A stretch of 64,000 nt of DNA from JACXVD01 sp020446665 (GTDB lineage Bacteria > Pseudomonadota > Alphaproteobacteria > Sphingomonadales > Sphingomonadaceae). Below the pieces are notes generated by a model. The model saw only the letters and a list, made by a program, of their open reading frames with translations, was not told the origin of the DNA and searched no databases. The translations under genes were made by a program, and so were the position numbers. Where the stretch lies: positions 1-64,000 of the forward strand of contig JAWKXQ010000009.1 of assembly GCA_041396905.1 (NCBI GenBank), given 5' to 3'. Every line of letters starts with the position of its first letter. Within the stretch, counting starts at the first letter, position 1. Shown here in pieces: positions 17,688 through 26,275 of this stretch.

Positions 17688-17771
17688 CCAATTTGTAAGG
17701 CTGATGGCCAAAGTTTGCTCAAAACTGCCAAGAGTGCTAATTCGCCTGCTCAATCTAACAAAGTGGTGAAT

Positions 17772-18977
17772 ATGGCCAGCGAAGCAGCACTCGATGCACA
17801 AACTGATGACCTTTTGGAAGACGGTCTGGGGACCTTGCATCGCAAAGCCCTGACTATCCTCAAGCGTATTCGCGATGGCGCCCTTGATCCGGAGACAGGT
17901 CAAAAGGTGGGCCCCTCATATTCAATCTCGAAAGCTGCCGCACTTGTCGGGAGAACCGCCTCGGCCATCCGGGAGGCTGAGCGTGACGGGCGGCTGCCGC
18001 AGCGTGACCGAACTGCGTCTGGCCACCGTGTCCAGTACACGATGGAAGAACTCGATCAGATGCGGGCAGTATTCGGCACTCGCCCATGGCGAGCACCAAC
18101 GGACACTCCGGCCGTCATCTCCGTGTCCAATTTCAAGGGCGGTGTCGGCAAGTCGACGGTAGCGCTGCATCTCGCTCAGCATTTCGCCATTCACGGCTAC
18201 CGGGTTTTGTTCATAGATTGCGACAGTCAAGCCAGCTCGACTATGATGTTCGGATATCGGCCTGACGTAGATCTGAGTGAAGACGACACTCTCTACGGGC
18301 ATTTTCACAACCCCGAGCTCCTCGGCGTGCGGTCGATCATTCGCAAGACTCATTTTTTTGGCCTCGACCTGATCCCGGCCAATCTCAAGCTCTACAACCT
18401 TGAGTATGAGATTGCGGGCTACTTGGCGCAGAACCAGAGCTTTGACATCATTGATCTGATCGCCGAAGCCATCGACACGGTGGTTGATGACTATGATGTC
18501 GTTGTTATGGATCCTCCGCCGGCCCTTGGCATGGTCTCGATGGCTGTGCTTCAGGCGGCCAACGCAATGGTCATTCCGGTACCACCCAGTGTGATAGATT
18601 TTGCCTCAACCGTGTCTTTTATCGACATGGCTCGCACCACGATGAAGCAGCTTGAGCAGATCGCCGGCAGGGTGAAGCCAGCCTATAATTTCATCCGTCT
18701 GGTCGGGAGTAGGGTGGATGAGAACAAGTCTATGCACCGGGAAATACTGTCGATGATGCGGCAGGTGTTTGGAGGTTCTATGGCGACCTCTGTTCTGAAA
18801 ACCAGCGCGGAAATTGACAACGCTAGTTCACGGATGAAAACCGTTTTCGAACTCGATAGACCTGTGACCTCGCATGAAGTTCACAACCGTTGCATGAAGC
18901 ACTTGAGCGACGTTTGCAAAGAGATTGAGACCGACGTGCTACGGACCTGGGCAAGCAGGGCAGGGGAGGCGGTTTAG
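17772..18977 (+). CDS. parA: Plasmid partition ATPase ParA
   Basis: 401 residues from the ATG at 17772; an in-frame start at 17643 would extend into the iteron region. Residues about 48-100 form a MerR-like helix-turn-helix (YSISKAAALVGRTASAIREA), as in type Ia ParA proteins that repress their own operon. The deviant Walker A box KGGVGKST is at 122-129, followed by LFIDCDSQASST and DVVVMDPPPALG. It drives plasmid positioning with ParB. A 26-bp palindrome begins right after its stop codon, and parB follows. Confidence 0.9.
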   Translation: MASEAALDAQTDDLLEDGLGTLHRKALTILKRIRDGALDPETGQKVGPSYSISKAAALVGRTASAIREAERDGRLPQRDRTASGHRVQYTMEELDQMRAVFGTRPWRAPTDTPAVISVSNFKGGVGKSTVALHLAQHFAIHGYRVLFIDCDSQASSTMMFGYRPDVDLSEDDTLYGHFHNPELLGVRSIIRKTHFFGLDLIPANLKLYNLEYEIAGYLAQNQSFDIIDLIAEAIDTVVDDYDVVVMDPPPALGMVSMAVLQAANAMVIPVPPSVIDFASTVSFIDMARTTMKQLEQIAGRVKPAYNFIRLVGSRVDENKSMHREILSMMRQVFGGSMATSVLKTSAEIDNASSRMKTVFELDRPVTSHEVHNRCMKHLSDVCKEIETDVLRTWASRAGEAV

Positions 18978-19003
18978 CCGAAGTTGCCACGTGGCAACTT
19001 CGG
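18978..19003. promoter_or_regulatory. parS-like centromere palindrome, copy 1
   Basis: Perfect 26-bp palindrome with half-site CCGAAGTTGCCAC, starting at the base after the parA stop. The 16-bp core GTTGCCACGTGGCAAC recurs at 19095. The central CACGTG is shared with the classical parS consensus, and the position between parA and parB fits a ParB-binding centromere. Confidence 0.8.
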
Positions 19004-19094
19004 GATAAAACAAAATATAACAATGTGTTGAATGAATTTATCAGCTGATTAGTTTGATGCGTGAAAAACGGGGTTAGAAGGATTTTTCGGTAAT

Positions 19095-19110
19095 GTTGCC
19101 ACGTGGCAAC
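19095..19110. promoter_or_regulatory. parS-like centromere palindrome, copy 2
   Basis: Perfect 16-bp palindrome GTTGCCACGTGGCAAC, identical to the core of copy 1, centred 112 bases downstream of it and 43 bases before parB. The intervening AT-rich stretch holds no gene. The pair may serve both as centromere and as parB operator. Confidence 0.8.
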
Positions 19111-19152
19111 TGCGCCATCAGCTGCAAGTGACAAGAGGCTCGGGATACGAAT

Positions 19153-20136
19153 ATGGCCAAAGGAAATAAAGGATTCGGGAGCAGTCTGACGGAGGGGCTT
19201 GATGACGATATAGAGGAGGGCGTCCCAGCTCCTTCCGAAAGCATCATGGCTAGCAGAAGTCAGAGCTTGGCGCGGATCGCTGCGGGTAAAGTTGTGACGG
19301 ACCGAACGGAGTGGGTCGACCCAGCGCGCTGTCGGCCATGGCGGCTTCACAACCGCGATCTCGACCATCTCTCTGAAGACAGTTGCCGTGATCTGATTGA
19401 CGCCTTCCTCTCTGCCAAGAAGCAACGTATTCCAGCGATCGTACGCCGCCTCAAAGGTGACCCGGATTACGACTTCGAGATCATTGCCGGTGTCCGACGT
19501 TGGTGGACGGTCAATTGGCTGCGAAACCACCATCATCCCGAATTTGAATATTTGGTAACGATCCAGAACGTCTCAGACGAAGAGGCATTTCGAGTTTCCG
19601 ACATCGAGAACCGATCTCGGAAGGATATTTCGGACTGGGAGCGCGCGAAGGAATACGCACGAGCTCTGGACGAGTTCTACAACTCGAACCAGAGCGAGAT
19701 GGCCGAGCATCTGAAGATCTCCAAGTCATGGCTCAGTCGGTTGCTAGATGTGGCGCGGCTACCATCAGTAATAGTAGCCGCTTTCCCGGACACCCACGGC
19801 ATTACAGTGCGTGTGGCACGAGACATCAAGCCACTGACATCTGACCGACGGGCACTGGACCTGATGATTGCGGAAAGCAGGGTGATCGCAGCTGAGCGCA
19901 ACGATCTAGGAATCGCGCTTCCCGCTCCCGAGATAGCGAAACGCCTCATTCGAGCAACGGTCGCTTCCGCGAAGTCGTCGAAATCGGAAGCGGAGGTGAA
20001 AGGGGCGAACGGAAAGGTAATTTTGCGCCATACGCAATCGGCGCGGGGAGGGCACACGTTCAAGGTCCCGGCCCGAAACGGAGCAACGACGGCTGAGGTG
20101 CTGAAAGCGATTGAGTCCGTCTTGCGGAAAGGTTGA
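19153..20136 (+). CDS. parB: Partition protein ParB
   Basis: 327 residues. The N-terminal ParB/Srx domain includes IIAGVRRWWTV, a variant of the GERRxRA CTP-binding motif. DIENRSRKDISDWERAKEYA and the helix-turn-helix MAEHLKISKSWLSRLLDVAR (about residues 183-202) provide DNA binding. The C-terminal residues (TFKVPARNGATTAEVLKAIE) probably dimerise. Follows parA and the two parS-like palindromes, so the partition locus looks complete. Confidence 0.9.
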   Translation: MAKGNKGFGSSLTEGLDDDIEEGVPAPSESIMASRSQSLARIAAGKVVTDRTEWVDPARCRPWRLHNRDLDHLSEDSCRDLIDAFLSAKKQRIPAIVRRLKGDPDYDFEIIAGVRRWWTVNWLRNHHHPEFEYLVTIQNVSDEEAFRVSDIENRSRKDISDWERAKEYARALDEFYNSNQSEMAEHLKISKSWLSRLLDVARLPSVIVAAFPDTHGITVRVARDIKPLTSDRRALDLMIAESRVIAAERNDLGIALPAPEIAKRLIRATVASAKSSKSEAEVKGANGKVILRHTQSARGGHTFKVPARNGATTAEVLKAIESVLRKG

Positions 20137-20260
20137 TCCAAGGTTGCATCGTGACCGCTTGGGGCGGCCGATCAGATATCGCATTCCTGAATCACTACCC
20201 AGCCACTGATTCACTTTTCTTGTTGGACCGTGGTCGGCGTTGTCAGCCATTGTCGCATGC

Positions 20261-20539
20261 ATGCAAAAGCTTGGCGACAGGGAGCAGATCTGGCTGGAAG
20301 CGATGAACCCTGCGCGCAATGTTGCCCGCCGCTATGCGATTGCGGTGAGCCGGGACCTGTTCGGGGTGATGATGGTTGAACTATCCTGGGGGCGCATTGG
20401 CAGCCGAGGACAGGCCAAGACGGTATCGTTCGCCGATGCAGCTGAAGCCGATAAATTTGTGGACACGGTTCTGCGCCGCCGGGCAGGGGCCGTCACAAGA
20501 ATTGGCGTGGCCTATTGCGAGACAGGTCTCGTAAGCTGA
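20261..20539 (+). CDS. WGR-domain protein
   Basis: 92 residues from the ATG at 20261 (a TTG at 20240 is a possible earlier start). It is essentially one WGR domain: ARRYAIAVSRDLFGVMMVEL, then the signature SWGRIGSRGQAKT and a helix beginning FADAAEADKFVDTVLRRR. WGR domains bind DNA ends or nucleic acid in PARPs and in many small proteins of alphaproteobacterial plasmids. Convergent with the next gene, with 18 bases between the stops. Function unknown. Confidence 0.8.
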   Translation: MQKLGDREQIWLEAMNPARNVARRYAIAVSRDLFGVMMVELSWGRIGSRGQAKTVSFADAAEADKFVDTVLRRRAGAVTRIGVAYCETGLVS

Positions 20540-20557
20540 CCGATTGGGGGCAGCGCC

Positions 20558-21262
20558 TCACAAGGAAAGTGTTTCAAGCGCCCGGTCACTATCGCGCAGG
20601 TGAGCCAAACCGGCTTTGGCAAGCGCATGCGCCACCTGTGAAGCAGTTCGCCGGGTCACACCAAGCCCGCGTGCAATTTCAGCGCGGGTTAGGGGGCCAA
20701 GAGCGCTGATCAATTGCCAGACGTCTGGCGCATGCGACGAGGCATAAAGCCCTCCTAACCGGTCCTCGCCAAGCTGGAGCACGCCATGTAGCTCGGCAAG
20801 GTCCTGCGCTGTCTGGCGGGCAGACTGGTCAAGCGCATGGCCTAACAAAGCGGGGAGGGGGTCTTCCGGCTCGGCCTGGAACAGAATGCGCGGTGTAAGA
20901 CCCGCCAAGGCCACAGGAGCAGATCCAAGCGAAAACAGATGGGGTCGTATGGCTGCGGCAAGCGATGCGGCCCACGCGCTCCCGCGCGGTGCAAACCGGT
21001 GGAACACATGTCCGCCAAGCATCACTTCCTCGCTGCCGCCTTCCAAAAAGCTGATCTCGTCTTCGCGTAGTTGGCGGATCCATTCAGACAGCACTGCCAG
21101 CGGATCTTGCGCAGGCAGCAGCGCATCGAGCTTCTCCAGCGCCGTGTCGGCGACGGCGTAGGAGGGGGCAAAGCTTTCTCTCACGCCCTTGGTCGCCAGC
21201 GCCAACTTCGCAGCCCGGGCTAGGGGAGAGTGACCAACCGGCACTCTCACGCCATCCCGCAA
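20558..21262 (-). CDS. Unknown protein with C-terminal winged helix
   Basis: 234 residues. The last 60 form a clear helix-turn-helix (GPLTRAEIARGLGVTRRTAS, then VAHALAKAGLAHL), like MarR or IclR winged helices. The N-terminal 170 residues are Ala/Leu-rich and helical with no motif I know. It sits between the partition module and the catabolic island and is transcribed away from the latter, so it could be a plasmid regulator. No ligand domain can be named. Confidence 0.6.
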   Translation of the reverse strand: MRDGVRVPVGHSPLARAAKLALATKGVRESFAPSYAVADTALEKLDALLPAQDPLAVLSEWIRQLREDEISFLEGGSEEVMLGGHVFHRFAPRGSAWAASLAAAIRPHLFSLGSAPVALAGLTPRILFQAEPEDPLPALLGHALDQSARQTAQDLAELHGVLQLGEDRLGGLYASSHAPDVWQLISALGPLTRAEIARGLGVTRRTASQVAHALAKAGLAHLRDSDRALETLSL

Positions 21263-21629
21263 TCGACGCTGACTAAGGTGTCTAGTCCAGGGGTGCTATT
21301 AACGCGCTCCAAAAGTGGCGGAATTCCGTTATTCATGCGTGCGTGGGGTGTGTCCCCCTTTTTGGTTCCGATGCGCAGCATCGCGGCCCATACTCAAACC
21401 AATACAAGTTGAGCGGCTGGCATTGCCGATATCAGCGGACCCTATCTGCCGGATGCGCCAGCATGAACTTGCCCGCCGCCATCATCAACCTCACCTGCGA
21501 ATATCGCTGGGCCAAAATCCTTAGCGTAGGTTTTCGCCCCCTAATGGCCATAGAGCGCAAGATTTTTTCGCAAGGCGTCACGGAGACAAATACGCAAATA
21601 GGCCCAAAAACTGAATATAGAGCATGGTT

Positions 21630-21659
21630 TGCGCATACATAATACAAAAATAATACGCG
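21630..21659. promoter_or_regulatory. Island operator motif, site 1 (degenerate)
   Basis: TGCGCA at 21630-21635 and TACGCG at 21654-21659, exactly 18 bases apart, 87 bases before the extradiol dioxygenase start. An extra half-site TACGCAAAT is at 21591, and a separate inverted repeat TTGAC-ATCG-GTCAA at 21674-21687. The remaining sequence of 21263-21746 shows no gene. Confidence 0.6.
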
Positions 21660-21746
21660 ATTGGCATTCGATTTTGACATCGGTCAAAGTCTGCCCAGTG
21701 ATCTGAAACGATAAGGCTCCCCGGAAACGTGAATCGGGAGGTGCCG

Positions 21747-22661
21747 GTGGATATTGCAGCTCTAGGATATGTGGTTGTCCAGGCAAATGGCTTGGAGGGC
21801 TGGAGCAGCTTTGGCGAAGAAGTGCTGGGCTTCAGCGCGTCTGCCTGTCCCGGCGGGCTGGCTCTGCGCATGGATGAACGGGCAGGGCGGGTCTTTGTGG
21901 TCGAAGGGCCGGAAGATCGCTATTTCGCATCTGGCTGGGAATTGCGCAGCGAAGCGGAATTCGCCGCTGCCAGACAGGAACTGGCGGGTCATGGCGTGAC
22001 CTTCCATCAGGCAAGCCGCGAGGAATGCGCGCTGCGCCATGTCTTCGACATGGTCTGGTTTAACGATCCGTCGGGCAATCGGCATGAACTGTCCTATGGC
22101 TATGTCACGGATTTCGGGCGCTTCATTTCGCCTGCCGGAGTCAGCGGCTTTGTGACCGGCGAGCTTGGCCTAGGGCATATGGTCCTGCCAGCGCCGCAAA
22201 TTGACGCTACCCGGGCGTTTCTGTGTGATGTGCTTGGCTTCGGCCTGTCTGACATCCTTGTCCATCGACCCGCGCCGGGAATCGAGCAGCGGATAGACTT
22301 CCTGCATTGCGCAAATGGCCGCCACCACAGCCTCGCCCTGTATGAAGGGGAAGTGCCCTCTGGCTGTGTCCATCTGATGTTCGAAGTGGAATCGCTGGAC
22401 GAAGTGGGCCGCGCCTATGACCGCATGCTGCGCCATGACGTGCGGCTGATGGCCACTTTGGGCAAGCACACCAATGACCACATGACCAGCTTCTATTTCA
22501 TGTCGCCGGGCGGCTTTGCCATTGAATATGGCTTTGGCGGGCGCACGCTCGACTGGGACGAGCATACGGTTTTCGAAAGCACTTCAGTGAGCCTGTGGGG
22601 CCACGATTTCAGCGTCGGCTTTGGGGCCGACGAACAGGCCGCGCTGGCAGACGCCGCCTGA
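21747..22661 (+). CDS. hsaC: Type I extradiol dioxygenase, HsaC/BphC-like
   Basis: 304 residues from a GTG at 21747, preceded by GGGAGG. Two vicinal-oxygen-chelate modules. The Fe(II) ligands can be read as H144 (GLGHMVLPA), H193 or H194 (GRHHSLAL) and E260 (FAIEYGF), with the catalytic region HTNDHMTSFYF. Steroid HsaC cleaves the catecholic ring A of 3,4-DHSA at the meta position; the start IAALGYVVVQANGLEGWSSF resembles HsaC. A second extradiol paralogue is at 44.3 kb, so the substrates of the two cannot be assigned with certainty. First gene of a plus-strand unit that continues with an HsaA-like monooxygenase. Confidence 0.85.
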   Translation: MDIAALGYVVVQANGLEGWSSFGEEVLGFSASACPGGLALRMDERAGRVFVVEGPEDRYFASGWELRSEAEFAAARQELAGHGVTFHQASREECALRHVFDMVWFNDPSGNRHELSYGYVTDFGRFISPAGVSGFVTGELGLGHMVLPAPQIDATRAFLCDVLGFGLSDILVHRPAPGIEQRIDFLHCANGRHHSLALYEGEVPSGCVHLMFEVESLDEVGRAYDRMLRHDVRLMATLGKHTNDHMTSFYFMSPGGFAIEYGFGGRTLDWDEHTVFESTSVSLWGHDFSVGFGADEQAALADAA

Positions 22662-22690
22662 TCCAACTTACGCCATCGGGGAGAGTTACG

Positions 22691-23881
22691 ATGCAGACCA
22701 CCGCCGCAAAACAGGATTTGACTGTCACGCTGGTCGAAAAGGCGCGCGAAATGCTGCCGCGCCTGCGCGAGAGGGCGCAGCGTTGCGAGGATGAGTGCAA
22801 GGTGCCGGATGAGACCATCGCGGAATTTCAGGAGGTCGGTTTCTTCAAGATCCTCCAGCCCAAACGCTGGGGCGGATTCGAGCTGGACCCGCAGAGCTTC
22901 TATGCGGTGCAAATGACGCTGGCCGAAGCCTGCATGTCCTCCGCCTGGGTGCTGGGCGTGGTCGCGGTACATAATTGGCAGCTTGCCCTGTTCGACCCTC
23001 AGGCGCAGGCGGATGTGTGGGGCGAAGATCCCACAACGCTGATCTCCTCTTCCTATATGCCGCGGGCAGACGTGACCCCGGTAGAGGGTGGCTATCGCAT
23101 CAGCGGGCGCTGGGGTTTCTCCTCGGGCGTGGACCATTGCCAATGGGCCTTTCTCGGCGGGCTGGTGCCCGATCCGGAAGGCGGCCCGCCCGATTATCGC
23201 ACCTTCCTCGTCCCCCGGACCGATTTCGAGATTGCCCGTGTGTGGGACACGATGGGGCTGCGCGGCACGGGCAGCCAGGATGTGATCGTGAAGGATGCCT
23301 TCGTTCCTGCCTATCGCTCGCACCGGTCCAAGGACGGGTTCGGCACCACCAGTCCGGGGCTTAAGATCAATGATGCGCCGCTGTACAAGTTGCCCTTCGG
23401 CCAGATCTTCGTGCGCGCTGTTTCCTCTTCGGCGATTGGCGCCTTGCAGGGCGCAGTCACGGCTTTCCGCGACTATGCGTCAGAGCGGGTCAGCTCGAAC
23501 GATTTCTCACGCACGGCCAATGATCCTGATGCGCAGGCGATCATGGCGGAAGCTTCCAGCGCGATTGACGAGATGAAGCTGGTGCTGGAGCGTAATTTCG
23601 ATGTGCTGATGGCGCAGGCTGCCTCTGGCGCGGAGTATGATCTCGAAGACAGGCTGGTCTATCGGTACCAGTCGGGCAAGGTGCTGGATCGCTGCGCGCA
23701 ATTGATCACTCGGATGTTCTATAGCTGCGGCGCGATGGGGATTTACCGCTCCAGCCCGCTGGTGCGCGCCTTTGTCGATATCCATTCCGGCCGCACCCAT
23801 GTCGCCAACAATCCCGGTTCGGTCGGGCGCAATCTGGGTGGGTTCATGTTGGGCAATCCCAACACCGACACCTTCGTCTGA
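22691..23881 (+). CDS. hsaA: Flavin-dependent monooxygenase, HsaA-like (acyl-CoA dehydrogenase fold)
   Basis: 396 residues, matching HsaA in length. The ATG at 22691 follows a GGGGAGAG site. The fold is acyl-CoA dehydrogenase-like, but motifs are those of group D two-component monooxygenases: FFKILQPKRWGGFE at about 51-64, SGRWGFSSGVDHCQW at about 138-152, and a C-terminal AFVDIHSGRTHVANNPG. HsaA hydroxylates 3-HSA to the catechol 3,4-DHSA using FMNH2 from HsaB. Immediately downstream of the extradiol enzyme that would use its product. A paralogue starts at 46187. Confidence 0.85.
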   Translation: MQTTAAKQDLTVTLVEKAREMLPRLRERAQRCEDECKVPDETIAEFQEVGFFKILQPKRWGGFELDPQSFYAVQMTLAEACMSSAWVLGVVAVHNWQLALFDPQAQADVWGEDPTTLISSSYMPRADVTPVEGGYRISGRWGFSSGVDHCQWAFLGGLVPDPEGGPPDYRTFLVPRTDFEIARVWDTMGLRGTGSQDVIVKDAFVPAYRSHRSKDGFGTTSPGLKINDAPLYKLPFGQIFVRAVSSSAIGALQGAVTAFRDYASERVSSNDFSRTANDPDAQAIMAEASSAIDEMKLVLERNFDVLMAQAASGAEYDLEDRLVYRYQSGKVLDRCAQLITRMFYSCGAMGIYRSSPLVRAFVDIHSGRTHVANNPGSVGRNLGGFMLGNPNTDTFV

Positions 23882-23906
23882 TCGCTGTTTCACGGGAGTG
23901 CTGACT

Positions 23907-24992
23907 ATGGCCACCACTGCAGAATATCGCCTCGGCCCGCATGAATTCCCGCGCGGCTGGTTCATGATCGCCACCACCGAGGAGATGGGCAAGGACCCGG
24001 TTCCGCTGCGCTATTTCGGGCGCGAATTCGTCGCCTATCGAGGGGAAAGCGGGGCAGTCTATCTCACCGATGCCTATTGCCCGCATATGCGGGTGCATCT
24101 GGCGCGCAACACGACCAGCTATGTGGTGCGCGACGGGATACGGATCGAAGGGGAATCGATCCGCTGCCCGGCGCATGGCTGGCGCTTCGGGCCGGACGGG
24201 AAATGCGATGATATTCCCTATTCCACGCACGGTATCCCCAAGGCGGCCTGCATCAAGACCTTCCCGGTGGTCGAACGCGCGGGCTGCATCTGGATGTGGC
24301 ACGATGTGGAGGGTGGGGAGCCTGATTTCGACCTGCCCCTGTTCGAGGAATGGGACAAGGAGGATGAAGGCTGGGTCCGCTGGCGGCTGGATGCGCTGGG
24401 CACTCTGCCGGTCCATCCGCAGGAAATCCTCGATAATATGGCCGATGTGGCGCATTTCATCCCCGTCCATGGCAGCAAGGACATCGTCTATTTCGAGAAT
24501 GAATATCGCGACCATCTGATGTTCCAACGCTTTGGCGCGGGGCACCGGACGCTGGTTTCCGCCAGCGAGGACGTGCTGATCAACGATACCTGGTATACCG
24601 GGCCGGGCATCTTGCTGTCGCAGATGGAGGGTGACTATCCCTCCGTCATCATGATCACCAACACGCCGGTCGAAAATGGCGAAGTGCGCGTGTGGTATGC
24701 GCTGATGGTGAAAGTGTCAGACAAACGCGCGACCGAGGCCGGTATTTCCATGGCCCGCACCTATCAGGATGTGGCGCTTGAAGCCTTCGCGCAGGATTTC
24801 GAATTGTGGCAGCACAAGGAACCTGCGCTCACCATCATGCAGATCCCCGATGACGGGCCGTTCCACAAGGGGCGGCTGTGGCATCAGCAATTCTACCATC
24901 CACGCGCAAAGACCCCGGAAATCCGCGGGCGCGTGAATGGCAGCCATATCTCAATCGACAATCGCCCCGGCGCCAAGCCGAAGGCAGCCTGA
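23907..24992 (+). CDS. Rieske oxygenase, KshA-like (paralogue 1)
   Basis: 361 residues. Rieske cluster ligands C58/H60 (CPHMRVHL) and C87/H90 (CPAHGWRF). Mononuclear-iron segment ILDNMADVAHFIPVHG with N177, D180, H183 and H188. The C-terminal FELWQHKEPALT and DDGPFHKGRLWHQQFY recall KshA, the oxygenase of 3-ketosteroid 9alpha-hydroxylase. 9alpha-Hydroxylation with delta1-dehydrogenation opens ring B. Substrate could instead be another steroid position. No ferredoxin reductase (KshB) is encoded in the window, so electrons must come from elsewhere. The next gene is a second, different KshA-like oxygenase only 14 bases away. Confidence 0.8.
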   Translation: MATTAEYRLGPHEFPRGWFMIATTEEMGKDPVPLRYFGREFVAYRGESGAVYLTDAYCPHMRVHLARNTTSYVVRDGIRIEGESIRCPAHGWRFGPDGKCDDIPYSTHGIPKAACIKTFPVVERAGCIWMWHDVEGGEPDFDLPLFEEWDKEDEGWVRWRLDALGTLPVHPQEILDNMADVAHFIPVHGSKDIVYFENEYRDHLMFQRFGAGHRTLVSASEDVLINDTWYTGPGILLSQMEGDYPSVIMITNTPVENGEVRVWYALMVKVSDKRATEAGISMARTYQDVALEAFAQDFELWQHKEPALTIMQIPDDGPFHKGRLWHQQFYHPRAKTPEIRGRVNGSHISIDNRPGAKPKAA

Positions 24993-25006
24993 GCAGGAGC
25001 AGGATA

Positions 25007-26122
25007 ATGACACAGACGAATGATAACCCCCATGATGCCCGGACCGCCCCGGTGGCAGTGTGGGCGCTGCTGGAAAAACTGCGCGGGCAGGATCTGGTGG
25101 ACTGGCGCGTCGCCCCGCTGGAAAACAAGCTGCCGCTGGAGGAGCGCGGGCTGGATATCGGCTATCCCTTTGGCTGGTATGCGCTGGAATTCTCTGACTT
25201 TGTGAAGGTCGGCGAGGTCAAGCCGCTGCGCTATTTCTCGAAAGAACTGGCGATCTGGCGCGGCGAGGATGGCAAGGTGCGGGTTACGGACGCCTGGTGT
25301 CGCCATCTGGGCGCACATTTGGGCCATGGCGGCAAGGTGCATGGCAATCTGCTGGAATGCCCGTTCCACGCCTGGCGCTATGATGGCGATGAAGGCGTGG
25401 TGAAGGATATTCCCTATTCCAAGGCGATCCCGCCGCAGGTGAAGCGTAAATGCCTCAAGACCTGGCCGGTCACGGAAGCCAATGGCTGGATCTATGTCTG
25501 GTATCACCCGGATGAGACTGTCGGCCCGATGTGGGATGTGGTCGCGCATGAGGAATATGGCGATCCCGAATGGACCGAATATGATGTGCATGAATGGATT
25601 GTCTATGGATCGATCCAGAACATGGCCGAAAACGGCGTGGATGTGGCGCATTTCAAATATATTCACGGCACGGCCGATGTCCCGCAGGCGGAATTGCGCT
25701 GGGGTGACTGGAGCCGGGGTGCGGATGTGCGCGCACAGATGGGCACGCCCAATGGCATGGTCGACGGGCTGATCAGCTATGACACGATGGGGCCGGGGCA
25801 GAGCTGGGTGCGGTTCCGCGGCATCTCTGAAACCTTGATGGTCGCCAGTCTGGTGCCGGTGGAGGAAGATGTGCTGCGCGTGCGCTATTGCTTTACCCAG
25901 CCGAAGGAGCAAGCCAGCGGCCCAGGGGCAAACCTCGCCAAGGCACTAATCCGCGATGTCTGCAAACAGCTGGATCAGGACAAGGTGGTGTGGGACCGGA
26001 TGCGCTATGAAACACAGCCTATCATCTGCGAAGGCGACGGCCCGATCCCGCAATTCCGCAAATGGTATAGCCGCTATTACGCCGCAGCCGATGGCGGGCC
26101 GGGGCTGCAAGCCGTTGGTTGA
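25007..26122 (+). CDS. Rieske oxygenase, KshA-like (paralogue 2)
   Basis: 371 residues. Rieske ligands lie in WCRHLGAHL and ECPFHAWRY; the iron site is in SIQNMAENGVDVAHFKYIHG with the usual Asn/Asp and two His. The C-terminus (KVVWDRMRY, then GDGPIPQFRKWYSRYY) closely resembles KshA and cholesterol-desaturase-type Rieske proteins. It is clearly diverged from the gene before it, so different regiospecificity or side-chain preference is likely. The 152 bases after it carry island operator site 2 in front of the TauD-family gene. Confidence 0.8.
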   Translation: MTQTNDNPHDARTAPVAVWALLEKLRGQDLVDWRVAPLENKLPLEERGLDIGYPFGWYALEFSDFVKVGEVKPLRYFSKELAIWRGEDGKVRVTDAWCRHLGAHLGHGGKVHGNLLECPFHAWRYDGDEGVVKDIPYSKAIPPQVKRKCLKTWPVTEANGWIYVWYHPDETVGPMWDVVAHEEYGDPEWTEYDVHEWIVYGSIQNMAENGVDVAHFKYIHGTADVPQAELRWGDWSRGADVRAQMGTPNGMVDGLISYDTMGPGQSWVRFRGISETLMVASLVPVEEDVLRVRYCFTQPKEQASGPGANLAKALIRDVCKQLDQDKVVWDRMRYETQPIICEGDGPIPQFRKWYSRYYAAADGGPGLQAVG

Positions 26123-26144
26123 TGCTGGCGGTCCGGCCATCAAA

Positions 26145-26174
26145 TGCGTAACAAATAGTCAACAAAAATACGCA
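26145..26174. promoter_or_regulatory. Island operator motif, site 2
   Basis: Perfect inverted half-sites TGCGTA (26145-26150) and TACGCA (26169-26174) separated by an AT-rich 18-bp spacer, 101 bases before the TauD-family gene. This implies a separate promoter inside the plus-strand unit. Confidence 0.7.
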
Positions 26175-26275
26175 AAGTCCGCGGTGTGCAAAAACTCGCC
26201 ACGGACTATGTGGTTTTATCTGGCCTTTTCTTACGCGAACAATAGAGTGTTCTCCCACTGGAGAGGGAGAGAATC

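Noticed and set aside
21591..21599. TACGCAAAT as a sixth full operator
   Set aside because: The sequence 18 bases before it is TTCGCA, not TGCGTA; at most a lone half-site.
21315..21680. Short frames of 60-99 codons between 21.2 and 21.7 kb
   Set aside because: Different frames overlap each other, none has a ribosome site or recognisable motif, and the region carries regulatory repeats.
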